From NCBI GenBank assembly GCA_021307315.1, contig JAJSPD010000030.1, positions 124,001-188,000 of the forward strand: a stretch of 64,000 bases of DNA, in the 5' to 3' direction. Below, one piece after another: positions 12,055-24,611 of the stretch. Origin of the DNA: Bisporella sp. PMI_857 (taxonomy: Eukaryota; Ascomycota; Leotiomycetes; Helotiales; Helotiaceae). Each line of letters starts with the position of its first letter. Position 1 is the first letter of the stretch. A program made the position numbers and the translations under genes. A model generated the notes under the pieces. The model saw nothing but the letters and a program-made list of their open reading frames with translations, was not told the DNA's origin and made no database searches.

Positions 12055-12966
12055 CTCATTATGCCCGAGACCCCCTCGTCGAGCTGCTGGAGGTGGAAAC
12101 CTTGGGGGAACAGCAAAAACCCGGAATTCTCAGTACCTTGCTCTACGTGTACTTCTATCAGGAAACCCGAATCGAATTTATGACCCCAGAAACCCTGCAC
12201 ATGGCCCTAGCAAGAAACTCTTTTACGCTTCAAAGAGACACGAGAAATATCATCAGGCTAGATCTCTATCCTGAGCTCAGGCCCAATCAGAGCAAGCCGG
12301 GCTTCTACACATATATCTTCATGCGGCCCCAGTCTTAGATAATAACCATTATTCTCTTTCTTTGAGTCATCAAGCAGTAGTAGCTTCAGCCATTGGCCAC
12401 CACTAATAGAATAATGGTACTGGAATCGAGTATCAAGTCCATTTTCAAGGTGCCGATCCCCAGGCTCAACACCACAACAATGGCCAATTTATATCATCTA
12501 TGATTCTTGGGTCACAGCCAAATGTTATCAACAACACTCAGTACACAAGTCTCGGCTTTTGCCATGATACCTGCCACACAGCAGCTTCCATTGTTAGTGG
12601 ATACCAGATGTATAGTTCACCAAACCAGCCCCCAGTGCCACACACAATAAACCTGACGTATCCTCTTAGCAATCTACCTTACGGCGATCACCCAGAGGCT
12701 CCTGTTTAGGCGGGGCTCGCGCCAATTGGAGAAATTGCAGAGAAATAAATGCAATATCCACCTTTGAATCATCTTGGATATCCTTTGGATTCTGTAAGTC
12801 TTGCTTTATCAGAAATTCATACTCCTAGTGTTGTTATGGCTCTTGATCATTCGCCCCATCCGGTAGGTAGCTGTATTGGTCATCCTGTACACTTTCATGC
12901 GAATCAACGAAACAAAGCTGGAACGATCTTAAAGCAGCAATTCAGGGACATTTTACAGGCTGTATA
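12055..12966 (+). pseudogene. Relic coding region, possibly a decayed regulatory protein
   Basis: Three adjacent open stretches look like broken coding DNA. The first (12055-12338) encodes RDPLVELLEVETLGEQQKPG and continues to a stop. The second, opening just after a stop at about 12406 and closing at 12709, is rich in Gln, Asn and Pro (QPNVINNTQYTS, SPNQPPVPHTINLTYPLS). The third (12749-12967) is also proline-rich and in the same frame as neither neighbour. Such composition is common in the activation regions of fungal transcription factors, but no DNA-binding motif survives. The family is not recognised, and a multi-intron gene is an alternative. Confidence 0.25.
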
Positions 12967-14009
12967 GGCGAAGGTAGTGTAGAGGAGGGGTATTGTCTCA
13001 AAGGCGATCGTGATGAGAAGGTAACGATATCAGCGACATCCCCAATTGGAAACTCTCCTATGCTTCTTGGTATGCTCCGTCTCCATTTCTCTACAACCTT
13101 TACCATGAAGTTATCTCAGACAAACGCTAAAAAGCACGGTGTTTCTTTTACTAGCACTATACTCATTGACTAAATTTGCGGTAGTTATTTTTGAGCATCG
13201 TTTATCTTTGATACATTCATCTTGGCTCTCTGATTTGGCTACGGGGAAACACATTGGTCCATACAAGAAAATGTTTCCTCTGAAGCATTCCTCAATATAA
13301 GAGTCCCAAAATCATCTATTCATCTTGCTCTTCTCATTAATTTAGTTTGAGTTTATAACTCGGCACATATATGTCGTGTTAGAGATATGCTCCTTCCATG
13401 TCAATAAGCAACGAGTTTCAATATTTGGATGGTCACAACTTCCACCAAGACCAAATAAACTGTGGCCTCGATGCTTCTTGAAACATAATGAATGACGCCA
13501 AGCCTTCTTTCCTCTGCAGTTTCAACTGTATATTTCTTTATTATAACTCCTATTTTGACCCTTGTAAATAATGATATATTAGCGCTCTATTACAAATTCT
13601 TTAATAGCGTACATACTATTATGCCGAACAGGCTAACAGCTAGCTTAATAAAAAGCACGAAATTAGGACTATAAAAACGCTTAGCATTTAAAAGTAATTG
13701 TATTAGCAGTCATAGTGTTATCAGCAAAGAGAGTAAAAATTGCGGGCGTAAATAACTTGGTAAAGTGTTACATAATAGCAAAACTCTATGTTGAATCCTC
13801 CTTGGCGTACACCCTTGGCCCGCTATATAACCTTTTTTGAGGGGGAGTAACGATTCCATGTGGGGTTTTTATGGGTCACACGGGTAATTGGCGTGATAGA
13901 TTTGGGAATCTCATTGCTGAAACCATATCGACGTGTCTTCTCGGAGACCCCGTCATTTTTTGCCGAGCAATGGGACAACCCGCATGCACAGCTCGCTGGA
14001 GGTTTTCAT
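12967..14009. other. AT-rich intergenic region
   Basis: No supported gene. The segment 13560-13760 is markedly AT-rich with many TAA/TTA words, similar in texture to the retrotransposon interior further right, and may be old mutated repeat DNA. Confidence 0.35.
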
Positions 14010-14275
14010 CAGTGATTGAACCAGCTTCTTGGGAGCTTCCGGGTTGCTTTCAGCTCACTCAACTCCCTGGACTTTGAAATTATGAATCGGTCTGATACTG
14101 TCCTGATAATGATCTCCACTTTCGGGAATGGCGACTTCCCTGCTAGTCGAAACATTCTAGAAGCGACAATGGGTAATAATCTCCATGAAAAATATGCGGG
14201 GGAGGCTTGCCCATATCAACTTTGCCATTTTTGGTGTCGTCCACAAACATTTCAGGTGACAGGTTTCAGAGACTA
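14010..14275 (+). pseudogene. Fragment of a flavodoxin-type FMN-binding domain
   Basis: One frame encodes LDFEIMNRSDTVLIMISTFG followed by NGDFPASRN. This matches the FMN-binding loop of flavodoxin-like domains found in NADPH-P450 reductases, sulfite reductase and nitric-oxide-synthase-like proteins (hallmark STFGNGDxP). A second hallmark, a VFGLG-like strand (HINFAIFGVV), follows at about 14210-14255 but in a different frame. No P450, FAD or NADPH module is found on either side. I read it as a frameshifted fragment of a larger diflavin enzyme. Confidence 0.5.
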
Positions 14276-15390
14276 GGCTGACTTGAGGCAAAAGCTTATA
14301 AAGGTAACGGTTTTTTCAGATAGAGTATATTAATATATGCTCTTGAATGGCCCCTAGGCTGGGAGCATAAGAGTTTCTTGCGAAGGCTAAATTTCTATCG
14401 GAACATTGATGGTAAGGATGAAAAAGCTAGCAAGTTGAAATGTCGCAAAATAGGATGGGTCCTGCAATTTTGTGATAGAGTATTCAAACCGTGAATGTGT
14501 TTAGCTGTGACTGGATAGAAGGCGCGATTGGAGAATTCTCATTGATTTAGTGACATTGAGGCGAAAAGGGGTAGAATGACTTTGATTGAGAACAAGTAGG
14601 ACTTTTAGTGGGCGACGGCCTACTAGTACTGCTGACACTGCACCTAAACCACGAATTTCTCAACATATATCATGTCGCTTTTATTCTAAACGATCCAGAC
14701 TTCTATTTAATTGTTCCTGTTTAATAATTATGTAGCTTCTTCCAGTGAGCTTCTAAAACGGCGCACTTAAAGTAGGCGACGGATGTATTACTCCAACTTG
14801 ACTTTATTCTCATAAAGGAACGCATTGGCCAGAGTATGGAGGAAGAGGCTACCAATTGACTCCTTAAACTGCGCGAATTTACAGCTTCAGGCCGAATAAC
14901 AACGCCAGGACGCGTAGACTCCAAGATGTCAGTGAGTGGATGGCCTGACTTCAGCGTCCTCGTCGACATCAACTTATATAGAAGTGCGGGTTCCAGACCG
15001 CAACTCCCAAATCTCTAGGGAGCGTCGCAGAATCTCACCTCGCTGCGGCGCAACAGCGACCAACCAGCACTATATTTAGCAAATCCTTGTGAAAGGGGAA
15101 GACGGCATATGTCTAGTCCTTGACTCGGCTCGCAGCCCCCTGACTCAGGTGTCGGACTTTCCCACTAGGAAGGTTTGTTCCTCAAGATGATCCCAGAACC
15201 CTACAGTATGGTTTACGGGTTACAGGACGCACAGACTGTGGAGCTGGGAAACCCCCGCACAGATATGGGAACCGAAACCACACCCAGGCCACCGACTGAG
15301 TCAAGATACAGCTAATATATCTGCAGAGACTTGCACCCAGTCGTTCTAATCCGCAATCTAACATTTCATCGTTCTATACTTAATTTCAAA
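14276..15390. other. Intergenic region, nothing identified
   Basis: No supported gene. The last 200 bases precede the rhodopsin-domain gene and should contain its promoter. Confidence 0.4.
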
Positions 15391-16796
15391 ATGGAGGCAA
15401 GTCCTCGCAGCAATTCACCATCCGGGAATCTGCAACCAAATCTTTACGGTGTGGCTATTGCGACGCCTATCCTAGCAATTACTGCTGTTATTTTGCGTTT
15501 CTTTGCCCGAAGACTAGTTCATGCTTCGATGGGGCTCGATGATTGGTTGGTCCTTGTAGCTCTGGTGCGCTGCTCTCCTATCTAAGAAATCTCCATCTCC
15601 ATAATAACGCGGCTTCAAGTTTATGACAATCATTTTTGACGTTGATGCATTCTTTTGTGAGCCCCCTTCCAATCATTACGATTGAATACCACCCATAATA
15701 ATGTCGCTCCTAGTTACCAAGACCGGAGGTGGTCTGCACATTGAGGCAATCAACCGAGATATTCATCTAATATACCACGACTTCTTGTTAAGCCTATGGA
15801 TAGGAGACTTGCTTTATACAGTTGCTTTGGCTTCGGCCAAGCTGGCTTTCCTTGCCCTTTACTGGCGCGTTTTCGGACTCTCGAGTAACAGGCTGCCAAT
15901 CGTTATCCTGACCACAGTAGTTTTTTGTTGGCTAGTTGTAAGGGCATGTATATCCGCTGCAGACCTCTGGTTGTAAACTTGGGGGCTAACGCTATTGCAG
16001 ATTATAGTGAACTTATTCCGCTGCATGCCTGTTCAAGCTTTCTGGAACAAATCGATACCAGGGAACTGCCCTGTTAACGCACAGAAATATTTCGTAGGTT
16101 CGGTGCTAGCTCACCTACTAATAGACTTGGTGATTCTTGCACTGCCAGCGTTTTATATCAAAAAATTACAGATTAGCTCGCGTCAAAAGATTTGTATGTT
16201 TGCTATGTTTCTTCTTGGTGGCTTGTAAGTTAAAAGTATCTGTCGTTACATGGTTATCAGCTAATTTGAAACTAATAGTATTTGCTTCGCAACTATTATC
16301 CAGGTCGTTATCTGTTCTAAACTCGACGTTACATCACCAGACGTCACTTGGGATTTTGCTCTAATTGGTCTTTGGGCAACAGTAGAGGTTAACCTGGCTA
16401 CGATAGCGGGCATGTGGAAACCGTTTTTATTACTAGTCTATGCTAATTCTTGTTGCTATAGTGTGTCTGCCATCACTTCGCCCTATATATCGCCTGGTGA
16501 TCAATGGTTCTACGAAGAGCACTCAACAAAGCGGGAATAATTCTGCGTCATGGAAAGACAGATCGAATCGCCAGACTCTGAATACGCTCAAAATCGGCTA
16601 TTCCGATTCTACGGGGCAACTTGTGGACATAAATGCAGACGGTAATAGGAGCTTTAATAAAGCACTTGATGCTTCTAGTCGGGGCAGCGATACAATTTGT
16701 GAAATGGATAATTTAAGTCCTCATCAGATACCTGAGGGGAAGTGTGTGATCATGGTCAAAAGCGAGGTCAATGTTAGAACTTCTGTTCGCAACTGA
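15391..16796 (+). CDS. Fungal rhodopsin-domain integral membrane protein
   Basis: Deduced exons are 15391-15564, 15620-15656, 15714-15937, 16001-16224, 16279-16409 and 16462-16796, giving 374 aa. The protein has an N-terminal helix (YGVAIATPILAITAVILRFF), the family's DDWLVL motif, a TKTGGGLH turn, and further helices including DLLYTVALASAKLAFLALYW. It also has the diagnostic TWDFALIGLWATVEVNLATI followed by VCLPSLRPIYRL and a hydrophilic tail. This is the large fungal family of seven-helix proteins (Pfam fungal rhodopsin domain; PTH11-like relatives), usually without known ligand. Exon 2 is only 37 bases. The last intron (16410-16461) has a GC donor (GCATGT); no GT donor keeps the frame there. 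Intron 1 has a weak donor (GTGCGC), so the first two introns are less certain than the others. Confidence 0.82.
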
Positions 16797-18908
16797 GTGC
16801 GTTGCATATTTAAGTCAGAGTAGCAAAAGAAAGAGTACATTTGCTATCATCTTGATGGTACTGTTCAAAAGCTCGAACCAGAGTTGTTAGAACTAGAGCA
16901 AATCTAACATGAAGGGCAAAATTTAGCTGAAAGTAGGAAATCTCCCTTTTGTCACCCGGAAGTGACAAGGTAATTTTTTAAACAGTATATCTCCCAAAGT
17001 TTGTTGCTAGTCTTCCAAATGTCACTACAAAATCCACTGAACATTCTATTTCTGCAAAGACAGCAGGCCTGGCGGTTAAGGTTTGGCGATTGGTTGACCC
17101 GCTAGCACTCATGATCTTTGGCTCATGTACCTAATTAACCTTCTTGCCGATAATCCATTTTCAGAATATACAAGAAGCAGTCCGCATCCTAGCGAAGATC
17201 TTGGATTATTCGAGACCGCAAGGGGCCGCATATTTGAGAACAATTTTGACTGGAATAACCGCGCTAATGTTGCTGCCGCTCCAAATGCAGCTATCAAAAT
17301 GCACGTCGGAGGCTCTCGTTCCCGCCTTTTACGCAATGAGCAGAATCTATAGCCAGAACACAATTCACGCCATGCCAGCGAAGTGTTTAAGGATGGTGAA
17401 GAGGTACCTTGAATCCTCTCTCGCAACCAACAAAGAGCATCAGGTGCTCAGATAGCATCATCCCATTATAGTCCAGTGATCTTTATTTGCAACCTCCTGT
17501 GCTTCCTGGTGACGATAAGGGCCCGGAATTATCTCATGGAAACCCCGTATTTGAAGAAACACCTCAAATTATATCTCGCCGTTCCCTAATCGCAGAGAGT
17601 CCATGAGCAGAATCTCATACGCCACGGCGCGTGTATTGTCTGTGGTATTAAGCAAGGACAAAATGCGATCGCAGAACCCCACAAATGCGGTGGATGCATA
17701 AACCAAGGAAAAAGGGGGGATGTGCGCCTATATAAGCAGTAAATCGATCAATTCTTATTTCCTTCATTTCTGACTAGCGCAGGAATACCAAGTCACCACT
17801 CATGGCACCAGTGTGCACGTAATGGCTGTGCAAGCGAAGAAAAGACGTGACCGTGAATCTCAGTATAGCAATTGTGTCAGGCGAGGATAGTCTTGCGTAT
17901 ATGTATATCGCGTCAAGTAGTTTATTACTGTTGCTTAAGTTAATAAGTGCAATCCCTGGTAAACGGCACCTCTGCAAAAAAATTATGAAGACGTCGAAAC
18001 TGTGCCCAAGTACCACTTTGTTCAATGGAACTCGGTGAACTTGGTCGATAGTAGCGGTAAATCTAATGCTCCTACTGGATCTGTGAGTTCTGTTTATACG
18101 ACGACACAATCTGTGCTGTTTATTAAACCAAGTGGAACTTCAAAGCGATTCCTGCCAATAATGATGGCAATCGAGTCTACAGTCCCACATATCAGCACAT
18201 GAGAATAAGAATGGCCCCACGTTCCAAGGACAGGTGGCAACGCTCCCGTCACTGCTTCTGAACAATATTTGCTTTGCGCGAAGGATCTGGAAAATTCTAG
18301 CCATTAATTTCATAGAAGTAAAAAACGACGGCATTTTCAATGAGAGTAAGAAGAGTCAGGATGGCGGGCCGGTAGCAAGGACATTAAGAATCTGTGGACA
18401 AGTAAGATAATTCAATATCAGTGGATGCGGATGAACTACATTGCCTTTTCTCATATGAAGTTGGCTTTAATAAATGTGATTTTGTCTGAAATTATTTAAT
18501 TCATCGATAGAAAGGATGTGATGGATGGCGATAAATTATTCACGAGAGATGGGTTCTGGTCCATCCAACTATAAAATGGCCTCTGTAGGAGTTCTTGGAC
18601 TTTGCTTCCTTTACACGCACTCAAATGGTCGTTAAAATAGCGACAGCTAGTCTCTTATTTTCCTTAAAAACAGTCTCATTAGAGCTAGGCGTGCTGTCAG
18701 ATGTACAAGGGGTGAAGGGATACCTTTGATAATCGCAGTTGATCTACCAAGTAGCTGTTATTTAGCTTTTGAAGTCAGCAATCTCATTGCAGTCGACTCC
18801 TGCTATATTCTTACAACAAATACAAGGGAGATCACGTCACTTGTAATGTACTGCTTGTCGTCTCACCAAAAAGTGGAGGAATCTTGGCAGAGTATTTTTG
18901 TGGGAACT
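16797..18908. other. Intergenic region with possible relic frames
   Basis: No complete gene. Open stretches at 17144-17455 and 17985-18202 have some coding character. The second starts in one frame (EDVETVPKYHFVQWNSVNLV) and appears to carry on in another (NNDGNRVYSPTYQHMR), as a frameshifted relic would. No family was recognised. Confidence 0.35.
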
Positions 18909-18913
18909 CCCAC

Positions 18914-19142
18914 TGTTGGTATCACTCTGTGATACCTTCTTCGTATTGATGACTTGCAATAGCTTAAGTCGGTTACCCACGGGGCACGTAGCACCGCGAT
19001 CTCAGCGCAGTGCTATATATGCTCGTTGTAGGTGGTTGACTTGTTCTTGATTGTTCTAAGTTACGTCCTACGAGCGAGAACTTAAATACATTCAGGTGGT
19101 GGCCTGTGCGTTATGGAACGTTCACATGACTTTATACCAACA
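18914..19142 (-). repeat. Left LTR (3' LTR of the element)
   Basis: 229 bases, bounded by the inverted repeat TGTTGGTAT/ATACCAACA. It differs from the other LTR at five positions, all C/T transitions; four of them cluster in the first 30 bases. Confidence 0.95.
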
Positions 19143-22100
19143 CTGGCAACTCTCTAAAAAGAGAGCCTAGAAACCGTGCCTTTTCTTGCTTTCCTATACT
19201 TTCCTTTATTCTCGCTTTACTTATTTTACAATTTTCAGGTTTAAGTAGTTCGTGTCGATCAGTTGCTTCAAAGCTGTAAATGCTTTGCTTTTGGTCATAA
19301 AGTCAGCAGAGTTGCTGTCGCTATCGATTTACTTAATTTCAGTAATCTTTTTACGCTCGTACGATTAGCGAAAACACATAATATTAATTATAAAGCGTTT
19401 TTTTTTGCGTTGTGCTTAGTTTGACAAAGCACTCGTAAAAAGATTTAGAATCAATACAAAAAATAAAAAGTAAGTCGATTTTTAGCACTTGCTCGATCGT
19501 AGTTTTAAGTGTAGCACTAATGTCGAATCCGTGGCTTATTGCATAAAGTTCGGAAGCTAGTACGCTTTTTGTGACTTTTTTGCACTTAATCGAAAACTAA
19601 TAAATAATATTGGTTTTGTGCTTTGCGTTTGCTAATACTACAACATATTTTATTTGCGAAAATAAGTTTTTGTTGTTAGCAAACAATACATCCGTAAATA
19701 CAATTAAGTATAGTAATTTAAAGTCGAAACGAACGTATATAAAGCTTTTAGTTGAATTGTCGATCTGCTATTGAATACGTTTGTTAAAAGCCGTAACATT
19801 ATCTTTTTGGAGACTAGTTATTTAAACAGCGAAAAATAAATCAAAAAAGCTTTTAGTTGACATATTAAAGCTATATAAGCTTTTTTAACTCGCTAAACGA
19901 CGTATTGCTTTTTAGTCGACAATACGTTACGAATTACGCTTTTAGAGCTAGTAGTAAAAGTAAGCTTCAAATCGACTAAGTTTAAATTGTTGCATTAATT
20001 TTTCTAAGTTATAATAACGTTTTTTTATTCTGTAAAACGTATAGTATAACTATTAAATTTAATTGGCTAGTCGACCGCAAAGTGTTTTCGATCTTTTGCG
20101 AAAAATCCGGTTTTTTTAAGTTGCTTTTGTTCAGCTGTTACAAAAATTAATCCGTAAAAATAAAGTATTGTTAATTTACAAGCCGACTAAGCTAAAGCTT
20201 TTTTAGTTGTGCTACAATAAGTATAAATTATAAGTTAATAGTTTTATTCCGAGTTTTTTAACGTAATAATTGTAGTATGTTTTGAACTAGTAGTTGCCGG
20301 CTTTTGAAACGCTGTACAAAAGCTTAATAACTTTCAAAATTAATTTTTTTTCGATATTTAGCTTAAAGTCGAATTTACGAAATAGCTTAATGTAAAAGTT
20401 TCGGTTTAGTTTCGTAATTAATTAAACGTAAATTTGCGAAATGTTTTTTAAATATAACTTTGTGTTTGTGCTTTAAAACATAGCTGCAATACAAAAAATC
20501 AAGCGTTAGTTTATACGTTAAATAGTAAAAAACTAAGTTAGTACTATGCTTTTTTTGTAGTTATTGTAAACTTAAACAACTAAACGAAACTTTTCGAATA
20601 CTTTGTTAGTGCTTTTGTTTTTAATTTTATTAACGAACCGTAAATTAAAAAATTTAGTACTTAGTAAAACGTTTTTAAAGTTAACTATTTCGAAAACGCT
20701 TTTTTTAAATAAGCTTGCAATTTTTTTTTAGTTTAAACGTTTTGAATTAGTAATAAAGTTAATTATCGTCGTTTTGCAGAAATATAGTAACGTTAGCTGT
20801 ATTTACGTAAACGAAATACTTACGAAGTCTGTTTTGTCGCTGTAGTTAATTTTGCTGTAAAAGTTGTAAATTAAAAAATTCTGTAAAAACGTCGACAGTA
20901 ATTAATTTTTCAAGTTAAAAATTTTCAGCTAGTTTAGTTAGTTTATCGTTTTTAGTCAAATAAAACTTAACAACTGTACTACAGAAGCTAGTAAAGCTGT
21001 TAAACAAGTCTATTACGCAAGTTTCGTTTTTTTGGTTAAACAAATTGTAAAAGCCAAACTACGAGCTAAATTAGCCTGTATTTCTTTTTTTCTATACTAA
21101 AACTAGTAAATTCAAAAATAAGCCGTAAACCGCAGTTGTATTAAAGCTATTGCGCATGTTTAAAGCAGTTGCTATTTAACGCTTAGCTTTAATTTTCTGT
21201 ATTTCGTTTATAGCTTTTTTAAGTGCAGCAGTATATTAAGTGACTGTAGCTGAAAAAGCATTTAGTTTAACTATGCGAAAATACGTTTCGAAAACCAAAA
21301 ACGTAAATACTAAACCGTTAAAGCTAGCTATATTATTTAAAGCTTTAAACGTTATTTAAAAAGCGATATTTTTATTAATTCCGGGTATTTCAGCTGTAAT
21401 AATTTAGTAAATGCGACGTAAAAAGCCGTAATAGCGTTCGACAAAGCTAATTAAGTAATAAACTTTAATTAGAACTGCTTTAATTGTTGTTTCGATATTA
21501 ATTGTATACTGCTAAAATTTTTTACTAACAAAATTTTTGCTTGCGTTATAAGCTATTATATCAGAAAAACTTAAATACGTATTAATCCAACAAGTACGAA
21601 ATAATTTTCAAGTGTGTTTTGCAGTAATATTTTAAAGCTATTTACTAGTTTGGAATCGAATGCTTTCGTCGACGATATACAGCAAAAACTTGTTTTCGAT
21701 GTATATAATATCGACAACAATACAGTAATTGAAATCGACGTCGTTTTTAAGCGTAAACTTAAAACGTTTTAGCGACTTGCCGTGTTTTTAGCAATACTAG
21801 CAATACGAGTAATATGCTTTAAGACGTTTTTGTTATCGCTATAATTTGCTTAGTTTAAAATACGCTTGAAACGCTGACTAATAAGTAGCCGAAACGTTTA
21901 TAAAGCCGACGTAATTTCATTTTAGTTAAATAGTATAAATTGTAATCAAATAACTTAGTAATATATACGCGAAAAAACGTATTTTATAGTATAAAAAAGT
22001 GACTAAATCGACGTACGACTAGTACAGTTTTGTTAAAGTTACGAAAGCATTAGTGAAATTGTTGAAGTATGTACAAAAATTGTTTATATCCGTTAAACAA

Positions 22101-22321
22101 AACAAAAAAAAGTATCGACTTTTACAATATAAAACTCGACTATACCGATAAAAGTTGTTATAATAGTAAAGCTAATAAAAAAATTGAGCCGATACCGAAT
22201 TAAACGTTGACTATACTTTTAATTGATTCGTTTAGCTTAACGTTAATAGCTTTTTAAAGTGCGAGAAATTAGCTATAGCCTGCTGTAAAGCGCTTAGAGG
22301 CTCCGGTATCGATTATAATGC

Positions 22322-22789
22322 TTATAAATTCAGCAGATGTGTAGCGTAAAGCGGTGGCGTACGCAAAAGGTCGGCATTTACAGGAGCGTCGAATATAGCG
22401 TCGGAGCCTGTAGCGTTGAAGCTTGTAGCATTGGAGTTTGTAGCATTGGAGCTTGTAGCATTGGAGTCTGTAGTATTGGAGCCTGTAGCATTGGAGTCTG
22501 TAGCATTGGAGTCTGTAGCATTGGAGCTTGTAGCATTAAAGCTTAGAGTGCTGAAGCTTGTGATTGCATAGTTGCAAGCTCTATTAGCTAGCTCAGTTGC
22601 CGTAAACGTTGCGTTAATTAAGTCGATTTCGCCGTAAAAAGTGAAATAGGCTGTCAAATCATTTTTATTATCCGTTTCCGTACAAGTGCTTATATCGAGC
22701 GTTACAGCGTTAAACGCGTCGTTGACTTTTGTTACTAAGTTATCGCTGTTATTGCCGGTGCTTTTATAGTCCGTAATATATTGCTTCAA
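22322..22789 (-). CDS. Surviving open frame between gag and protease with SNATD repeats
   Basis: A stretch of 155 codons without a stop inside the mutated retroelement, just upstream of the protease motif. Its second half is a run of imperfect pentapeptides of the type SNATD/SNATS/SNATG. The frame closes shortly before DTGAS, which lies in a different frame, so there is a frameshift between them. It is best read as part of the decayed polyprotein and not as an independent gene. Confidence 0.4.
   Translation of the reverse strand: MKQYITDYKSTGNNSDNLVTKVNDAFNAVTLDISTCTETDNKNDLTAYFTFYGEIDLINATFTATELANRACNYAITSFSTLSFNATSSNATDSNATDSNATGSNTTDSNATSSNATNSNATSFNATGSDAIFDAPVNADLLRTPPLYATHLLNL
22406..22555. 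repeat. 15-base tandem repeat (minisatellite)
   Basis: About ten imperfect units of consensus GTCTGTAGCATTGGA (plus strand). On the coding minus strand each unit encodes one SNAT-x pentapeptide. Variation is mainly in the first bases of each unit. Confidence 0.9.
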
Positions 22790-24382
22790 GCGTTTTTAGT
22801 AATAACGAAAATTGCTTATTTTTTTTTTAAACTTGTTTTTAAAACGAGCTTTAGCTTTTTTTTACTTTTTTTTAAAGTGCTTTTACGAACAACAGTTTTT
22901 TCTGTTGTAAACGAAACAACGTTATAACTTGTTAAACGGGCGTTTTTAGTTACGATTACAGTTGTAGTCGTTTTTGCGATAACGCCGATCTGTGAAATAA
23001 GCTTGCGAATTAGTTAAAGTTAAATCTGTATAAAATTTTTGGGCTTTTTTTTACAAGCTTTAAAAGTTGCTATTAAAAATCGAATATTATTAATTAGACT
23101 CGCAAACAATAAAAATAGTTTGTTGCATGCTAATTAACAAGCTTTTACTTTACGGCATATTAAAAAAATCTTTTAATACAAAAAATTTTCGTTTTAGTAT
23201 ATAAACAATAAACTGTGTTAAATATTTCGCAAAGTATTTACGAGTATGCCGAAACACTTAAAAGTAAACTTTTTTGCGTTAGCTTGTATTACAGACCGAA
23301 ACGTAGTAAAATCTTATAAAACAAAAGCTGCTACTTTTTGTTTTAAGTTTTCGAAATAATGTTTTGTACTATTAACTATTTGTTAAAACGAAAGCTAACC
23401 GATACTGTTCTTTTTGTTGCTGTAGTAATCGCTTAAAAGTAGTTTACGAAACATAGTTAAATACGCGAAGTAATATTAATAAAAAACAAACTGGCTTTAT
23501 TGCACAAATTTTTGAAAACAGTTAGTTTAAACTTTAAACTATCGTTGTCGGCACTGTATTTGTTATTTTCAAAGTACAGCTTAATCAAATTAGCTAGTTT
23601 TTTGCCGTAGTTTTTAGTTACAAGTGTTATATGCAGTTTTGCTGCAGTAAAGTTTAATAGCTTTAAAAATCGAGCCGGCGTTTTCGGCACTGCAAAAAAA
23701 GCTTGTACTGTAAAGTTTAGTGCAAGTTCGAGTATTGTACGAACAGAATTCCGAAGTTTATTTTGTTAAAGTTAAAAAAACTAAGTTTAAGTTTGAGTTT
23801 GAGTTTGATTTTAAGTTTAAAGTTAAAGTTAAGTTTAAAAAATTTGAAAAGTTTAAGTTTAAAGTTGATTTTGTAACTAAGAATAAACTGCAAAGTTATA
23901 ATTCGTGTTTCGCTTTAAGTTCAAAGTCGGCGAAAACAGCTTATTTTTCGTAAAATAGTCTTTGATAGCTTTAAAGGTCCACGGAAGCGGTTTTTCGGCT
24001 TGAGCAATTTAGTAAAAGCTATAAACTATCGTAAAGCCTGCTTTGACAAAAGCGTGGACGCCGTAGCTGCGAAAATAGTTACGAAACATGCGAATTGTTG
24101 AAGTGTTACAAAGCTTGAAAGTGTTTTTTGAAAATTCATAGAAATTATTACGATATTGTTCTCAAAAGTCGTAATCGTTGAAATCTCTATGTTTGTATTT
24201 TAGTAGCTTGTAATCGATCTATAAGTCTAGTTTTTCGTCTGCACTTTCGACGATATTGACTTTTTTGTACTTTTTCTAGGCTTTCGCGAAAGCTTTTGCT
24301 TCTTCAGAAGTAAGCATTTTGTTGAGGGCTTGAAATTGATTCAATGATTAAGTATCCTGATCTGTGCGCGCTCACTGATCAG

Positions 24383-24611
24383 TGTTGGTATTACTTTGTG
24401 ATACTTTTTTCGTATTGATGACTTGCAATAGCTTAAGTCGGTTACCCACGGGGCACGTAGCACCGCGATCTCAGCGCAGTGCTATATATGCTCGTTGTAG
24501 GTGGTTGACTTGTTCTTGATTGTTCTAAGTTACGTCCTACGAGCGAGAACTTAAATACATTCAGGTGGTGGCCTGTGCGTCATGGAACGTTCACATGACT
24601 TTATACCAACA
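24383..24611 (-). repeat. Right LTR (5' LTR of the element)
   Basis: 229 bases and about 98% identical to the left copy by eye. It drives transcription leftward if still functional. Directly inside lies the expected primer-binding region, but I could not match it to a tRNA. Confidence 0.95.

Larger units (their letters stand above)
19221..24317 (-). pseudogene. Degenerate copia gag-pol polyprotein
   Basis: The start ATG at 24315-24317 begins MLTSEEAKAFAKA and is then broken by a TAG where Trp is expected. Further stops at Trp positions follow in the same otherwise open frame (for example after YDF and EKLDL). A gag-like stretch lies at 23457-23690. The protease motif IIIDTGASKRFTAGYS is at about 22270-22320, followed by TAA codons at Gln positions. 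Integrase shows FLLYIVDESIRFQ near 21660-21700 and NGLVFTFLVFETY further on, where the family has prolines. The RNase H end, around 19255-19330, has DSDSNSADFMTKSKAFTALK, and the frame ends at the TAA at 19221-19223. I did not locate the reverse transcriptase YVDD box. Confidence 0.88.
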
